Below are positions 46,001 to 55,178 of a stretch of 64,000 nt of DNA, in pieces (the first letter of the stretch is position 1; every line of letters starts with the position of its first letter). The translations under genes and the position numbers were made by a program. Source of the stretch: Mycolicibacterium sp. P9-64. Lineage in GTDB: Bacteria > Actinomycetota > Actinomycetes > Mycobacteriales > Mycobacteriaceae. The notes under the pieces are model-generated. The model ran no database searches. It was not told the origin of the DNA and worked only from the letters and a program-made list of their open reading frames with translations. The stretch is from the NCBI RefSeq assembly GCF_008329605.1, contig NZ_NPKO01000010.1:62001-126000 (forward strand). The letters run 5' to 3'.

Positions 46001-47157
46001 CCGATCACCTCCGATACTCGACCCGTGTCGTCGTCGCGCATGCCGATCTCGATTCTGTGAGCATCCCAGTCCGTCGGAACGTCATCGTGCACCGCGGCGG
46101 TGACAAGAACTTGTTCTGCGGATGCGGCGACGTTCACGAGAGCGCGCCTGCGCGCAGTGTCGAGTTCGGCGAACACGTCATCGAGTAGTAGCACCGGATC
46201 ACTACCCTCCGAACGCAACAGCTCGTAGGCCGCCAAGCGGAGCGCGAGTGCCATCGACCACGATTCGCCGTGGCTGGCAAAGCCTTTCGTGAGCTGGTCG
46301 CCGAGTCGTAGCTCCAGGTCGTCGCGGTGCGGGCCGACGAGGCACACGCCACGTTCCAGTTCGGCTGACCTCTTTCTGGCCAATTCGGTCAATAGCGCAG
46401 CCTCGAACACCTCCGTACTGACGGTGCCTGCCGCGGCTTCGGCCTCGACGGCTTCTACCGAACTGCGGTATCGGACCGCAGCAGCACGAGAGGACGGCGC
46501 AAGAAGTTGGTAGGCCTTCTCGACTTCGGGAGCGACCTGGTTGACCAGATCCACCCGCGCGGCGATGAGTTGTGCGCCATGGGTTGCGAGGTGGCCGTCC
46601 CACACCTCGAGGGTCTCCAGCGCACTGGAGTCACCGCGAAATCTGTTGCCGGAAGCGGTCTTCAGGAGCGCGGTGCGTTGACGAACCACCTTGTCGTAAT
46701 CCGCGCGCACACCGGCCACCGTCGGCCGGCGCGTGGTCGCGAGCTCGTCGAGGAAGCGACGCCGTTCGCCTGGGTCGCCGCGGACGAGGGCCAGATCTTC
46801 TGGCGCGAACAGCACCGCCCGCAGGACGCCGAGCACTTCGCGGGGGGAGCGAACGGGGGAGCGGTTGAGCCGCGCCTTGTTGGCACGGCCCGCGGTGATC
46901 TCCAAGTCGATGGCGAGTTCGCGTCCTTCGTTGACGATGATCGTGGAGACCACCGCCCGCTCTGCCCCCGCACGGATCAGAGGTGCGTCCGTCCCGACGC
47001 GATGCGATCCCAGATTTGCCGAGTACCAAAGCGCCTCAATGAGATTCGTCTTGCCGAAGCCGTTGGAACCGATGAACACCGTCCGGCCGGGCGCCAGGTC
47101 CAGCTCGGCCCGCGGCCACGACCGGAAGTCGGTCAATCCCAAATGTCGGACGTACAA
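45997..47157 (-). CDS. recF: RecF DNA repair protein
   Basis: 386 residues. The SMC-like ATPase has the Walker A IGSNGFGKTNLIEAL, the signature near LLDDVFAELD, and the conserved YVRHLGLTDFRSW start. RecF helps load RecA on gapped DNA. TTG start at 47157, 37 bp after gnd. Confidence 0.95.
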   Translation of the reverse strand: MYVRHLGLTDFRSWPRAELDLAPGRTVFIGSNGFGKTNLIEALWYSANLGSHRVGTDAPLIRAGAERAVVSTIIVNEGRELAIDLEITAGRANKARLNRSPVRSPREVLGVLRAVLFAPEDLALVRGDPGERRRFLDELATTRRPTVAGVRADYDKVVRQRTALLKTASGNRFRGDSSALETLEVWDGHLATHGAQLIAARVDLVNQVAPEVEKAYQLLAPSSRAAAVRYRSSVEAVEAEAAAGTVSTEVFEAALLTELARKRSAELERGVCLVGPHRDDLELRLGDQLTKGFASHGESWSMALALRLAAYELLRSEGSDPVLLLDDVFAELDTARRRALVNVAASAEQVLVTAAVHDDVPTDWDAHRIEIGMRDDDTGRVSEVIG

Positions 47158-47194
47158 ATCCCAACCCCGAGTCGCTTCTCTTCCAGCCTCCGGA

Positions 47195-48088
47195 TCATCC
47201 GGACTTACTTATTCTTTGGACGGCATGGCCACCGAACTGGTTCCGCAACGCGGCCACGGCCTTCATCGTCGGCGAGTCGTCCTGCCTCGACAAGAATCGC
47301 GCGAACAACGATGCCGCGATGCCCGGCACGGGAACCCGCAGCCGGATCGCTTCCTCGACCGTCCAGCGACCCTCTCCGGAATCCTCTGTGTAGCCGGTGA
47401 TGTCGTCCAATCCGGGATCTTCCTTGAGTGCCTTCGCAAGCAGCTGCTGCAGCCACGAGCGCACCACGGTGCCATTGGTCCATGCTTGGTAGACGGCCTG
47501 CGGATCCTTCACGAGCTCTTCCGCGGCGAGGATTTCGTAACCCTCGGCGTAGGCCGTCATCAGCGCGTATTCGATGCCGTTGTGCACCATCTTGACGAAG
47601 TGACCTGCACCGACCGGTCCGGCGTGTACGAATCCATCGGCAACGTCACCTGGCGGGCGAAGCGCGTCGAAGATCGGCATGGCCCGCGCGATGTCGGCGT
47701 CACTACCGCCGACCATCAGGCCGTAACCCTCGGTCAGACCCCAGATGCCTCCGGATACACCTGCGTCGATGTAGCCGATTCCCTTGTCGGCCAACAACTT
47801 TGCGTGCGGTCCATCTTCGGTGTAGCGCGAGTTGCCACCGTCGATGACGAGGTCGCCCTCACTGAGTTCCTCGGCAAGCGCCACGATGGTGTCGTGCGTG
47901 ACCGGACCGGACGGCACCATCACCCAAACGACGCGCGGCGAGGGCAGCGCCTCGGCCAGCGCACCCAATGTCGGAACGTCGGAGACCTCTGGCCTTGGAT
48001 CGAAGCCGATGACTTCGTGTCCACCCTCGCGCAGACGCTCGCGCATGTTGAAGCCCATTTTGCCGAGACCGACCAACCCGAGTTGCAT
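47195..48088 (-). CDS. gnd: 6-phosphogluconate dehydrogenase, short NAD-type
   Basis: 297 residues. The Rossmann motif is GLVGLGKMGFNMRERLREGGHEVIGFD. The 6PGDH signature IDGGNSRYTEDG and the catalytic segment VGAGHFVKMVHNGIEYALMTAYAEG are present. It decarboxylates 6-phosphogluconate to ribulose 5-phosphate in the pentose phosphate pathway. The gene sits between dnaN and recF as in fast-growing mycobacteria; the tubercle bacillus lacks it here. Confidence 0.93.
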   Translation of the reverse strand: MQLGLVGLGKMGFNMRERLREGGHEVIGFDPRPEVSDVPTLGALAEALPSPRVVWVMVPSGPVTHDTIVALAEELSEGDLVIDGGNSRYTEDGPHAKLLADKGIGYIDAGVSGGIWGLTEGYGLMVGGSDADIARAMPIFDALRPPGDVADGFVHAGPVGAGHFVKMVHNGIEYALMTAYAEGYEILAAEELVKDPQAVYQAWTNGTVVRSWLQQLLAKALKEDPGLDDITGYTEDSGEGRWTVEEAIRLRVPVPGIAASLFARFLSRQDDSPTMKAVAALRNQFGGHAVQRISKSG

Positions 48089-48116
48089 GTGCGCCTCTTT
48101 CGTGGCGTTGGGCCGG

Positions 48117-49316
48117 TCAGCCCGGAAGCCGCACCGGCATCAATAGATAGACGTAATCGGTTTGGGCCGCCGGGAACGGCCCGGACGAACCCCCGGATCC
48201 ATCATCATCGCCTGCCGGACGCAATACCGCGGGTCGGCTAGGTGTCGTGAAACCGAACGTCACCTTCTCAGAGTGCAACGAGCCCAGGCCATCGGTCAGA
48301 TAGGTCGGGTTGAACGCAATGGTCAGGGGCTCACCCGAGAATTCGACGGGCAAATCTTCCTCGGCGCGACCAACGTCGTCCGCTCCTGCCGACAAATGCA
48401 GGACGTCACTGGAGAATTCCAGCCGAACCTGAGCTCCACGGTCGGCGACGAGCGCTACGCGCTTGATGGCCTCCGTCAGCTCGGCCACACCCACCGTGGC
48501 CACCGCGGTGTGCTCCGCGGGTAGCAACTGGCGAAACTTCGGGAACTCCGCATCGAGCAGCCGGCTGGTGGTGCGCTTGCCATTGCTGCGAATGCCGAGC
48601 AGTCCTTCCTTGCCAACCGCGCTGCCAGCGCCGAGTGACAAGTGCACCTCGGCGCCGTCGGTGCCAGCCTTGGCGGCTTCGGCCAAGGTCTTGGCCGGCA
48701 CGAGCACCGCGGCCTCGAGATCTGCCGCATCGGTCGACCACGTCAGCTCGCGGACGGCCAACCGGAACCTGTCCGTCGCGGCCAAAACCACCTTCTCGCC
48801 GGAGATTTCGACGCGAATGCCGGTGAGCATCGGCAGTGTGTCGTCACGACCTGCGGCGACCGCCACCTGTCCGATGGCCTCGCTGAACAGATCCGAGGCC
48901 ACGACACCGGTCTCGTCGGGGAGGCCGGGCAACGTCGGGTAGTCCTCGACGGCCATGGTCGGCAGCGAAAACTTCGCACTACCGCAGGTCAGCAGGACCC
49001 TGGTGCCCTCGACGCTGACGTCGACGGGCTTGGCCGGCAACGAACGCGTGATGTCCGAGAGCAGTCGTCCCGACACCAAAACGCTTCCAGGAGAAGCGAT
49101 TTCGGCGGCAACTCGAACTTCTGCCGAAACCTCGTAGTCGTATCCGGAGATCACCAGTCCGTCGTCGGTCCCGGTCAGAAGCACACCGGACAACACGGGC
49201 ACGGTGGGCCGGCTGGGCAGGATCCGTGCGACCCAGGCCACCGCGTCGGCGAAGTCCTCGCGGACCAGCCGGAACTTCAAGTCGGTGAGACCAACCGTCG
49301 TCGTCACCACGTCCAT
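48117..49316 (-). CDS. dnaN: DNA polymerase III sliding clamp (beta)
   Basis: 399 residues in three repeated clamp domains. It starts MDVVTTTVGLTDLKFRLVREDFADAVAWVARILPSRPTVPVLSGVLL and ends at YVYLLMPVRLPG, the conserved C-terminal MPVRL motif. GAAGGGA precedes the ATG at 49316. The clamp is the processivity factor for replication. Confidence 0.97.
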   Translation of the reverse strand: MDVVTTTVGLTDLKFRLVREDFADAVAWVARILPSRPTVPVLSGVLLTGTDDGLVISGYDYEVSAEVRVAAEIASPGSVLVSGRLLSDITRSLPAKPVDVSVEGTRVLLTCGSAKFSLPTMAVEDYPTLPGLPDETGVVASDLFSEAIGQVAVAAGRDDTLPMLTGIRVEISGEKVVLAATDRFRLAVRELTWSTDAADLEAAVLVPAKTLAEAAKAGTDGAEVHLSLGAGSAVGKEGLLGIRSNGKRTTSRLLDAEFPKFRQLLPAEHTAVATVGVAELTEAIKRVALVADRGAQVRLEFSSDVLHLSAGADDVGRAEEDLPVEFSGEPLTIAFNPTYLTDGLGSLHSEKVTFGFTTPSRPAVLRPAGDDDGSGGSSGPFPAAQTDYVYLLMPVRLPG

Positions 49317-49833
49317 AGCGTCCCTTCGATGCAACCAACCAACAAGCTCTAAGCAGCGGATATGACCCCGTCTCGCGACGAGTCAGACCACTGCGGTTCA
49401 CCGACCGTACCGGCTCAGAAGAACAACCGTAGAGCGTTCCGCCCCAAGTTGAAAGCTAATCCATGTCACCGACGAATGCCTCGCCGGACCGCGAGATGCG
49501 GGTGGGGAGGAGCTTTCCCCAGGGCCCTTCTTCTAGAAGTAATTCTTAGTAGATAGATGAGTATTAGTAATAGGGGCTGTGCAACTCGTGGATGAACCCA
49601 TTGGTTGGCTGGTGGGGCGTGCTCGGCGCTCGTGTACGGGGTGTGGATGGGCCTCTCGTGGATTCGGGGCTCCTGTGTATGACTGACGGTGTGTGAACGG
49701 AGCGAGCTCGTTGGCCCACGTTGTCGACGGGGTTGTACACGAGCCCATCCACGAGCATTTTGTGTGACGAGTGGTGCAGTCGTGACCAAAGTTTCTCGAA
49801 AGATTTCCGCGCAAGACGCGCGAAATGGGTCGG
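49317..49833. other. oriC: dnaA-dnaN origin region
   Basis: The 517-bp gap holds an AT-rich patch near 49530-49575 (TTCTAGAAGTAATTCTTAG then AGTATTAGTAATA), a likely unwinding element. Degenerate DnaA boxes (mycobacterial consensus TTGTCCACA or a close variant) lie at TCGTGGATG 49586-49594, TCGTGTACG 49630-49638, TGTGGATGG 49642-49650, TCGTGGATT 49656-49664, TTGTACACG 49733-49741 and CATCCACGA 49746-49754. None matches the consensus fully, which is usual for mycobacterial oriC. Confidence 0.88.
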
Positions 49834-51312
49834 TCAGCGCTTGGAGCGCTGACGGATCCGCGTCGTGAGTTCCGTGACGTGGTCGAAGATCTCGCGCCGC
49901 TCCGCCATCTCGCCGCGAATCTTCTTCTCCGCGTACATGACGGTGGTGTGATCGCGGCCGAACGCCTGGCCGATCCGCGGCAGCGAGAGATCGGTGAGCT
50001 CACGACACAGATACATGGCGATTTGACGGGACTGTGCGAGTGCCCTGGTCTTGCCGGGCCCGCGCAGCTCCTCGACGGTGATCTGGAAGTACTCCGCGGT
50101 GACGGCCATGATCGTGGCCGCGCTGATCTGCATCGTGCTGGAGTCCGAGATGAGGTCGCGCAACACGATCTCGGCCAGTGACTTGTCGATGGTGGTCTTG
50201 TTCAACGACGCGAACGCCGTGACGCGGATGAGCGCGCCCTCAAGCTCGCGAATGTTGCGCTCGATGCTGCTGGCGATGAGCTCGAGGACGTCGCCGGGCA
50301 CGTCGAGCCGGTCCATCTGCGCCTTCTTGCGAAGGATCGCGATGCGGGTCTCGAGCTCCGGCGGTTGAACGTCGGTGATGAGACCCCACTCGAACCGGGT
50401 TCGGAGCCGGTCCTCCAAGGTCGCGAGCTGCTTGGGCGGCCGATCGGAGGAGATGACGATCTGCTTGTTCGCGTTGTGCAGCGTATTGAAGGTGTGGAAG
50501 AACTCCTCCTGGATGCCTTCCTTGCCTTCGATGAACTGAATGTCGTCGACGAGCAGGACGTCGATGTCACGGTAGCTCCGCTTGAAGGACGCCTTGCGAT
50601 CGTCGCGCAGTGAGTTGATGAAGTCGTTGGTGAACTCTTCGGTGGACACGTACTTCACGCGCATGCCGGGGAAGAGCCGCTGGGCGTAGTTACCCGCCGC
50701 GTGCAGAAGGTGTGTCTTGCCCAGCCCGGATTCGCCCCAGATGAACAGGGGGTTGTAGGCCCTGGCCGGCGCCTCGGCGATCGCGAGGCTCGCGGCGTGG
50801 GCGAAGCGGTTCGAGGCGCCGATGACGAACGTGTCGAACGTGTACCTGCGGTTGAGGCTTACATCGTTCTTCGACGAGGAGTTCGGCTGTTCTCTGGTGA
50901 AGTACGACGGCCAGCTTTCCTCCGCGCTGGCGAGCGCTTCCTCGTCCTCGTCCACCTCGTCGGGGTCGGGGAGGATGTCGTCGTCGTGTGGTGGGGCGGG
51001 TGACTCGGGAGTCGCGATGCGCACGCCCAGTTCGACCCGCTGACCGAGCCGTCTGCTGAGGCTGGTGATGATCGGCTCGCGGAGGTGGCGTTCGATCTCG
51101 TTCTGGACGAATGACGTCGGAACCGACAACAAGGCAAAGCCCTCGGCGATGACCAAGGGCTGGACCATCTTGAGCCAGGCTCTTTGCTGAGGGGTGAGGG
51201 ACGGTGACGCGGATCCGCCGTTGACCGAATCCCGGGAGGCGGAATCTCCGTTGAGTTCGGCGACGACGTCATTCCAAATCGCGACGAACGGCGGATCAGG
51301 GTCGGTTGTCAA
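49834..51312 (-). CDS. dnaA: Chromosomal replication initiator DnaA
   Basis: 492 residues. Domain III AAA+ has the Walker A GESGLGKTHLLHA, the Walker B VLLVDDIQFIEGKEG and sensor SDRPPKQL. Domain IV ends with the DnaA signature RELTDLSLPRIGQAFGRDHTTVMYAEKKI that reads DnaA boxes. The start is TTG at 51312, as in other mycobacteria. The gene is divergent from rpmH. Confidence 0.98.
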   Translation of the reverse strand: MTTDPDPPFVAIWNDVVAELNGDSASRDSVNGGSASPSLTPQQRAWLKMVQPLVIAEGFALLSVPTSFVQNEIERHLREPIITSLSRRLGQRVELGVRIATPESPAPPHDDDILPDPDEVDEDEEALASAEESWPSYFTREQPNSSSKNDVSLNRRYTFDTFVIGASNRFAHAASLAIAEAPARAYNPLFIWGESGLGKTHLLHAAGNYAQRLFPGMRVKYVSTEEFTNDFINSLRDDRKASFKRSYRDIDVLLVDDIQFIEGKEGIQEEFFHTFNTLHNANKQIVISSDRPPKQLATLEDRLRTRFEWGLITDVQPPELETRIAILRKKAQMDRLDVPGDVLELIASSIERNIRELEGALIRVTAFASLNKTTIDKSLAEIVLRDLISDSSTMQISAATIMAVTAEYFQITVEELRGPGKTRALAQSRQIAMYLCRELTDLSLPRIGQAFGRDHTTVMYAEKKIRGEMAERREIFDHVTELTTRIRQRSKR

Positions 51313-51369
51313 AAGAAGACGTACCCCCTCGAGGCCGCGCTGACGACGGCTGAATAGACGAACCGGAAA

Positions 51370-51402
51370 CTGTCCACATACTTATCCACAGCCTGTGGAC
51401 AG
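51370..51402. promoter_or_regulatory. Three DnaA boxes upstream of dnaA
   Basis: CTGTCCACA at 51370-51378, TTATCCACA at 51382-51390 (perfect consensus) and TGTGGACAG at 51394-51402 (reverse orientation) lie within 33 bp, starting about 60 bp upstream of the dnaA start. They are well placed for autoregulation of dnaA or as a second origin-side cluster. The remainder of 51313-51878 shows no gene. Confidence 0.85.
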
Positions 51403-51878
51403 CGGACACCGGGTCGTCATGTCGTTGTCTACGTGTCGGATGACCGTGCCCCGGGGCTCGTCACAGTGCTTTGAAACTCTGTGGGCTCGCGGGTGGGTGG
51501 TCGTCCTCAGTTGGTGGTCATCGCCGCTTCACGCCGAAACGGCACTGCCAGAAGTTAACAGTTTTCGCCGCGAGTGCCAACCGTTCTGCAACATTGATTG
51601 GCACTGCACGAGAGGTATCTGAAGCCTGGTGAAGGATGTGACTCGTGTGACGTATTCCGTGGTGGGCGTCAGTGGTTTGACCTAGGGAAATCTCGTCAGT
51701 ACCCTCGAACAGTCGCCCAAATGTGGCGGCACGGCTGCGACCCGGAAGCTCGGGGTACCGCGCCGGGGCTAGCAAGCGATACAGACGTTCGAACGAACTG
51801 CGCCTGTGTCCGAACCGGTATGACTACGTCGTGTCGGTGAAGGATGCCGACGCGACAGTCAACCGAGGAGTAACAGCC

Positions 51879-52022
51879 GTGGCCAAGGGCAAGCGGACCT
51901 TTCAGCCGAACAACCGTCGTCGTGCACGTGTGCACGGCTTCCGGCTGCGCATGCGTACCCGTGCCGGGCGCGCCATCGTTTCCGGTCGGCGCAGCAAGGG
52001 CCGTCGCTCGCTCACTGCGTGA
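51879..52022 (+). CDS. rpmH: Ribosomal protein L34
   Basis: 47 residues, MAKGKRTFQPNNRRRARVHG then FRLRMRTRAGRAI, the conserved L34 sequence. GTG start at 51879 with GAGGAG at 51865-51870. First gene of the rpmH-rnpA-yidD-yidC-jag-rsmG-parAB cluster. Confidence 0.97.
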   Translation: MAKGKRTFQPNNRRRARVHGFRLRMRTRAGRAIVSGRRSKGRRSLTA

Positions 52023-52055
52023 TGCCGTCCTGGATCCGCAGCAGGGTATAGACAC

Positions 52056-52424
52056 GTGCTTCCGGTTCGGTACCGGATGACGCGGTCGACGGACTTCGGG
52101 CTGACGGTCAAAAGGGGAGTGCGGGCTGCTCAGCCCGACCTCGTCGTGCACGCGGCCTGGTCCGTCGATGACGAAGCACCCAAGATCGGTCTGGTCGTGG
52201 CGAAATCCGTTGGCAATGCCGTCGCACGTCATCGCGTCGCGCGTCGGCTTCGGCATGTCGCCTATTCAGTCGTCGACGAGCTGGGCCCCGGTGACCGGTT
52301 GGTCATCCGCGCGCTGCCCGGTAGTCGCGACGCCCTCTCTGCGCAGCTCGATCAGGAACTCAGGACCGCGCTGCGGAAGGCGCGGTCTGGTTCGCGTGGC
52401 AGCCGTGAAGGTGCAAAACCATGA
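52056..52424 (+). CDS. rnpA: RNase P protein component
   Basis: 122 residues. The signature KSVGNAVARHRVARRLRHV is present. It binds the catalytic RnpB RNA for tRNA 5' processing. The start is GTG (LPVRYRMTRSTDF). Confidence 0.95.
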   Translation: MLPVRYRMTRSTDFGLTVKRGVRAAQPDLVVHAAWSVDDEAPKIGLVVAKSVGNAVARHRVARRLRHVAYSVVDELGPGDRLVIRALPGSRDALSAQLDQELRTALRKARSGSRGSREGAKP

Positions 52425-52714
52425 CGAGCCGGCTTGCCAACGGGGTGGCGCGCGGCGCCATCCATGCGATCGAGCTGTACCGAAACATGATCTCGCCGCT
52501 GCGGCCCCCGTCGTGCCGATTCACGCCGACGTGTAGTCAGTACGCGGTTGAAGCGTTGCGGCACCACGGTCTGTTGCGTGGTGGTTGGTTGGCGGTGGTG
52601 CGGCTGTTGAAGTGCGGTCCGTGGCATCCAGGAGGATGGGATCCAATACCGGACCCGCGGCATGAGCACGATCACGACGGAACCGCCACGCTGAGGAGCG
52701 ATTCGCTTGTTTGA
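52421..52714 (+). CDS. yidD: Membrane-protein insertion factor YidD
   Basis: 97 residues. It has the amphipathic start IHAIELYRNMISPLRPPSCRFTPTCSQYAVEALRHHG with the conserved Cys pair, and CGPWHPGGWDP. YidD assists YidC. It overlaps rnpA by 4 bp and yidC by 8 bp. Confidence 0.95.
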   Translation: MTSRLANGVARGAIHAIELYRNMISPLRPPSCRFTPTCSQYAVEALRHHGLLRGGWLAVVRLLKCGPWHPGGWDPIPDPRHEHDHDGTATLRSDSLV

Positions 52715-53834
52715 TTTCAACTGGTTCAGCCTCGACTACATCTATTACCCGGTCTCGGCGATCATGTGGCTTTGGTACAAGGCGTTCTCGTTCGTGCTTG
52801 GGCCGTCGAACTTCTTTGCCTGGGGACTGTCGGTGATGTTCCTGGTGTTCACGCTGCGCGCCATCCTGTACCGGCCGTTCGTCCGCCAGATCGAGACGAC
52901 CCGCCAAATGCAGGAACTGCAGCCACAGATCAAGGCCTTGCAGAAGAAGTACGGCAAGGACCGCCAGCGGATGGCGCTGGAGATGCAGAAGCTGCAGAAG
53001 GACCACGGCTTCAATCCGATCCTGGGCTGCCTGCCAATGCTCGCGCAGATTCCGGTATTCCTCGGGCTTTACCACGTGTTGCGATCGTTCAACCGGACCC
53101 AGGGCGGTTTCGGTCAGCCGCAGTTGTCACCCGAGTTGAACCGGTCTCTGGGCAACTACTTCTTCAGTGCCACCGACGTCGGCCACTTCTTGGACGCCCA
53201 CCTGTTCGGCGCCCCTCTTGGCGCCAACATGATTCAGACCGCTGGCCTCGGCGCGTTCAAGGAATTCGATCGCCTGTCCGTGATCCTGGTGGGCCTGCCG
53301 TTGATGATCCTGGCCGGCGTCGCTACCCACTTCAACAGCCGCGCCTCCGTCGCGCGCCAAAGCCCTGAAGCGTCGGCCAACCCCCAGACCGCGATGATGA
53401 ACAAGCTGGCGCTGTACGTGTTCCCGCTCGGCGTCGTGGTCGGTGGACCATTCCTGCCGCTGGCGATCATCCTGTACTGGGTGGCGAACAACATCTGGAC
53501 TTACGGCCAGCAGCACTACGTGTTCGGCAAGATCGAGCAGCGCGAAGAGGCGAAGAAGGTCGAGGAGCTCGAGCGGCGGGCGGCCAACGCGCCGGCCCCC
53601 GGTGTGAAGCCGAAGCGGAACAAGGGAGTCGCGGCGGCGAAGCCGGCCGTTGAGGACGCCGTCGAGGTCGTTGAGCAGACCGAGTCCGATGCGGTCGAGG
53701 AGACGCCGAAGGGTGCCGAGATCGTCGATGACGACCCGACCACCAACGGCTCCAAGAACGGAAGCCCGCAGAGCGGGACCTCTAATCGCGCGCCGCGCCG
53801 GACCAACAACCGGCCCAAGAAGCGAAGGACCTGA
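52707..53834 (+). CDS. yidC: Membrane protein insertase YidC
   Basis: 375 residues, TTG start inside yidD. Membrane segments lie in MWLWYKAFSFVLG, FFAWGLSVMFLVFTL and LGCLPMLAQIPVFLGLYHVL, with FPLGVVVGGPFLPLAIILYWVANNIWTY near the end. The C-terminal tail is basic and repetitive (PKRNKG, RRTNNRPKKRRT), probably ribosome-facing. It inserts membrane proteins with or without SecYEG. Confidence 0.96.
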   Translation: MFDFNWFSLDYIYYPVSAIMWLWYKAFSFVLGPSNFFAWGLSVMFLVFTLRAILYRPFVRQIETTRQMQELQPQIKALQKKYGKDRQRMALEMQKLQKDHGFNPILGCLPMLAQIPVFLGLYHVLRSFNRTQGGFGQPQLSPELNRSLGNYFFSATDVGHFLDAHLFGAPLGANMIQTAGLGAFKEFDRLSVILVGLPLMILAGVATHFNSRASVARQSPEASANPQTAMMNKLALYVFPLGVVVGGPFLPLAIILYWVANNIWTYGQQHYVFGKIEQREEAKKVEELERRAANAPAPGVKPKRNKGVAAAKPAVEDAVEVVEQTESDAVEETPKGAEIVDDDPTTNGSKNGSPQSGTSNRAPRRTNNRPKKRRT

Positions 53835-53894
53835 CCGGACCCGAGTGCGGATCACGACCGCAGCCCGACCGGTGGACGAGGAAGAAGGACGGAC

Positions 53895-54419
53895 ATGACA
53901 GAAGCTGATACGACCGAACGCAGTGAGACGACGGCGGAGCCGAAGGCCGAGCCGCTCGAAGACCGGTTGGTCGCCGAGGGCGAGATCGCCGGCGACTATC
54001 TGGAGGAGCTGCTCGATCTGCTGGACTTCGACGGCGACATCGATCTGGACGTCGAGGGCGACCGTGCGATCGTCAGCATCGACGGCGGCGACGATCTGAA
54101 CAAGCTCGTTGGACGCAAGGGCGAGGTGCTCGATGCGCTCCAGGAGTTGACGCGGCTCGCGGTGCACCAGAAGACCGGCGAGCGGAGCAGGCTGATGCTC
54201 GACATCGCCAAGTGGCGCCGTCGTCGCCGTGACGAGTTGGCCGCGCTTGGTGATCGTGTGGCACACCGAGTGCTGGAGAGCGGCGAGCGTGAGCAACTCG
54301 ATCCAATGACACCGTTCGAGCGCAAGATCGTGCACGACGCCGTGTCCGCCGTCGACGGTGTGCACAGCGAGAGCGAGGGCGCTGAGCCGTCCCGCCGGGT
54401 CGTCGTTCTTCTTGACTGA
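53895..54419 (+). CDS. jag: Jag/KhpB RNA-binding protein (KH-R3H)
   Basis: 174 residues. The KH domain is at residues 35-100 (LLDLLDFDGDIDLDVEGDRAIVSIDGGDDLNKLVGRKGEVLDALQ), and the C-terminal R3H motif has PMTPFERKIVHDAVS...RRVVVLLD. It is an RNA-binding factor; homologues control cell elongation. The start at 53895 follows a GAAGAAGGACG run. Confidence 0.92.
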   Translation: MTEADTTERSETTAEPKAEPLEDRLVAEGEIAGDYLEELLDLLDFDGDIDLDVEGDRAIVSIDGGDDLNKLVGRKGEVLDALQELTRLAVHQKTGERSRLMLDIAKWRRRRRDELAALGDRVAHRVLESGEREQLDPMTPFERKIVHDAVSAVDGVHSESEGAEPSRRVVVLLD

Positions 54420-54476
54420 GCGACCCGAGTTACAACCATGTAGTTCCCAGCAGCGGCCCGGTGGCGGATCCGGAGG

Positions 54477-55178
54477 ATGTTTCACGTGAAACATGGCGAG
54501 GTTCCGGATACGCCATCTGCGGCCGCTGCTGTCTTTGGAGAGCGTCTACATCTAGCCGAGCGATACGCCGCGATCCTCGCAGGCGCCGGTATCGAGCGAG
54601 GTGTTCTCGGTCCGGGTGAGGTACCCCGGCTGTGGGACAGGCATGTGCTCAACAGCGCGGCGGTAGCCGAACTCGTGGAGGACGATGAGATGGTGGCGGA
54701 CGTCGGAAGCGGGGCGGGACTGCCCGGCATTCCCCTCGCGCTGGCTCGTCCGGGCGCTCGGGTCTTCCTGATCGAACCGCTGTTGCGCCGCGCCGAGTTC
54801 CTCAAGGAGGTCGTCGACGACTTGGGTCTCGATGTCGTCGTGGTGCGCGGCAGGGCGGAGGACGGAAACGTCCGTCGTGAGCTAGGGGAGATCGATGCGG
54901 TGACGTCGAGGGCGGTCGCATCGCTGGACAAGTTGGCAAGGTGGTCCTTGCCGTTGTTGCGCGAGGGCGGACGGATGCTCGCCTTGAAGGGCGATCGAGC
55001 CGAGGATGAAGTCGTGGAGCATCGGCGGGTGTTGAACTCGTTGGGTGCGGTGGACATAGGGGTGGTGAAATGTGGCGTGGACTATTTGACTCCACCCGCC
55101 ACCGTGGTCGTGGCGCGACGCGGGAAGCGGATATCACGGTCGAGCCCCAAGGGGCCGTCGGGCAGGAGCAGGGGATGA
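54477..55178 (+). CDS. rsmG: 16S rRNA (guanine527-N7)-methyltransferase RsmG
   Basis: 233 residues. The SAM-binding motif VADVGSGAGLPGIPLALARPGARVFLIEPLLRRAEFL, plus VTSRAVASLDKLARWSLPLL, is typical. RsmG loss gives low-level streptomycin resistance. The first codons (MFHVKHG) are made by the parS site at 54478-54493. The stop overlaps parA (ATGA). Confidence 0.95.
   Translation: MFHVKHGEVPDTPSAAAAVFGERLHLAERYAAILAGAGIERGVLGPGEVPRLWDRHVLNSAAVAELVEDDEMVADVGSGAGLPGIPLALARPGARVFLIEPLLRRAEFLKEVVDDLGLDVVVVRGRAEDGNVRRELGEIDAVTSRAVASLDKLARWSLPLLREGGRMLALKGDRAEDEVVEHRRVLNSLGAVDIGVVKCGVDYLTPPATVVVARRGKRISRSSPKGPSGRSRG
54478..54493. other. parS site 1, in rsmG start codons
   Basis: TGTTTCACGTGAAACA, a perfect 16-bp parS palindrome, lies within the first six codons of rsmG. 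ParB binds it to nucleate the segregation complex near the origin. Confidence 0.97.
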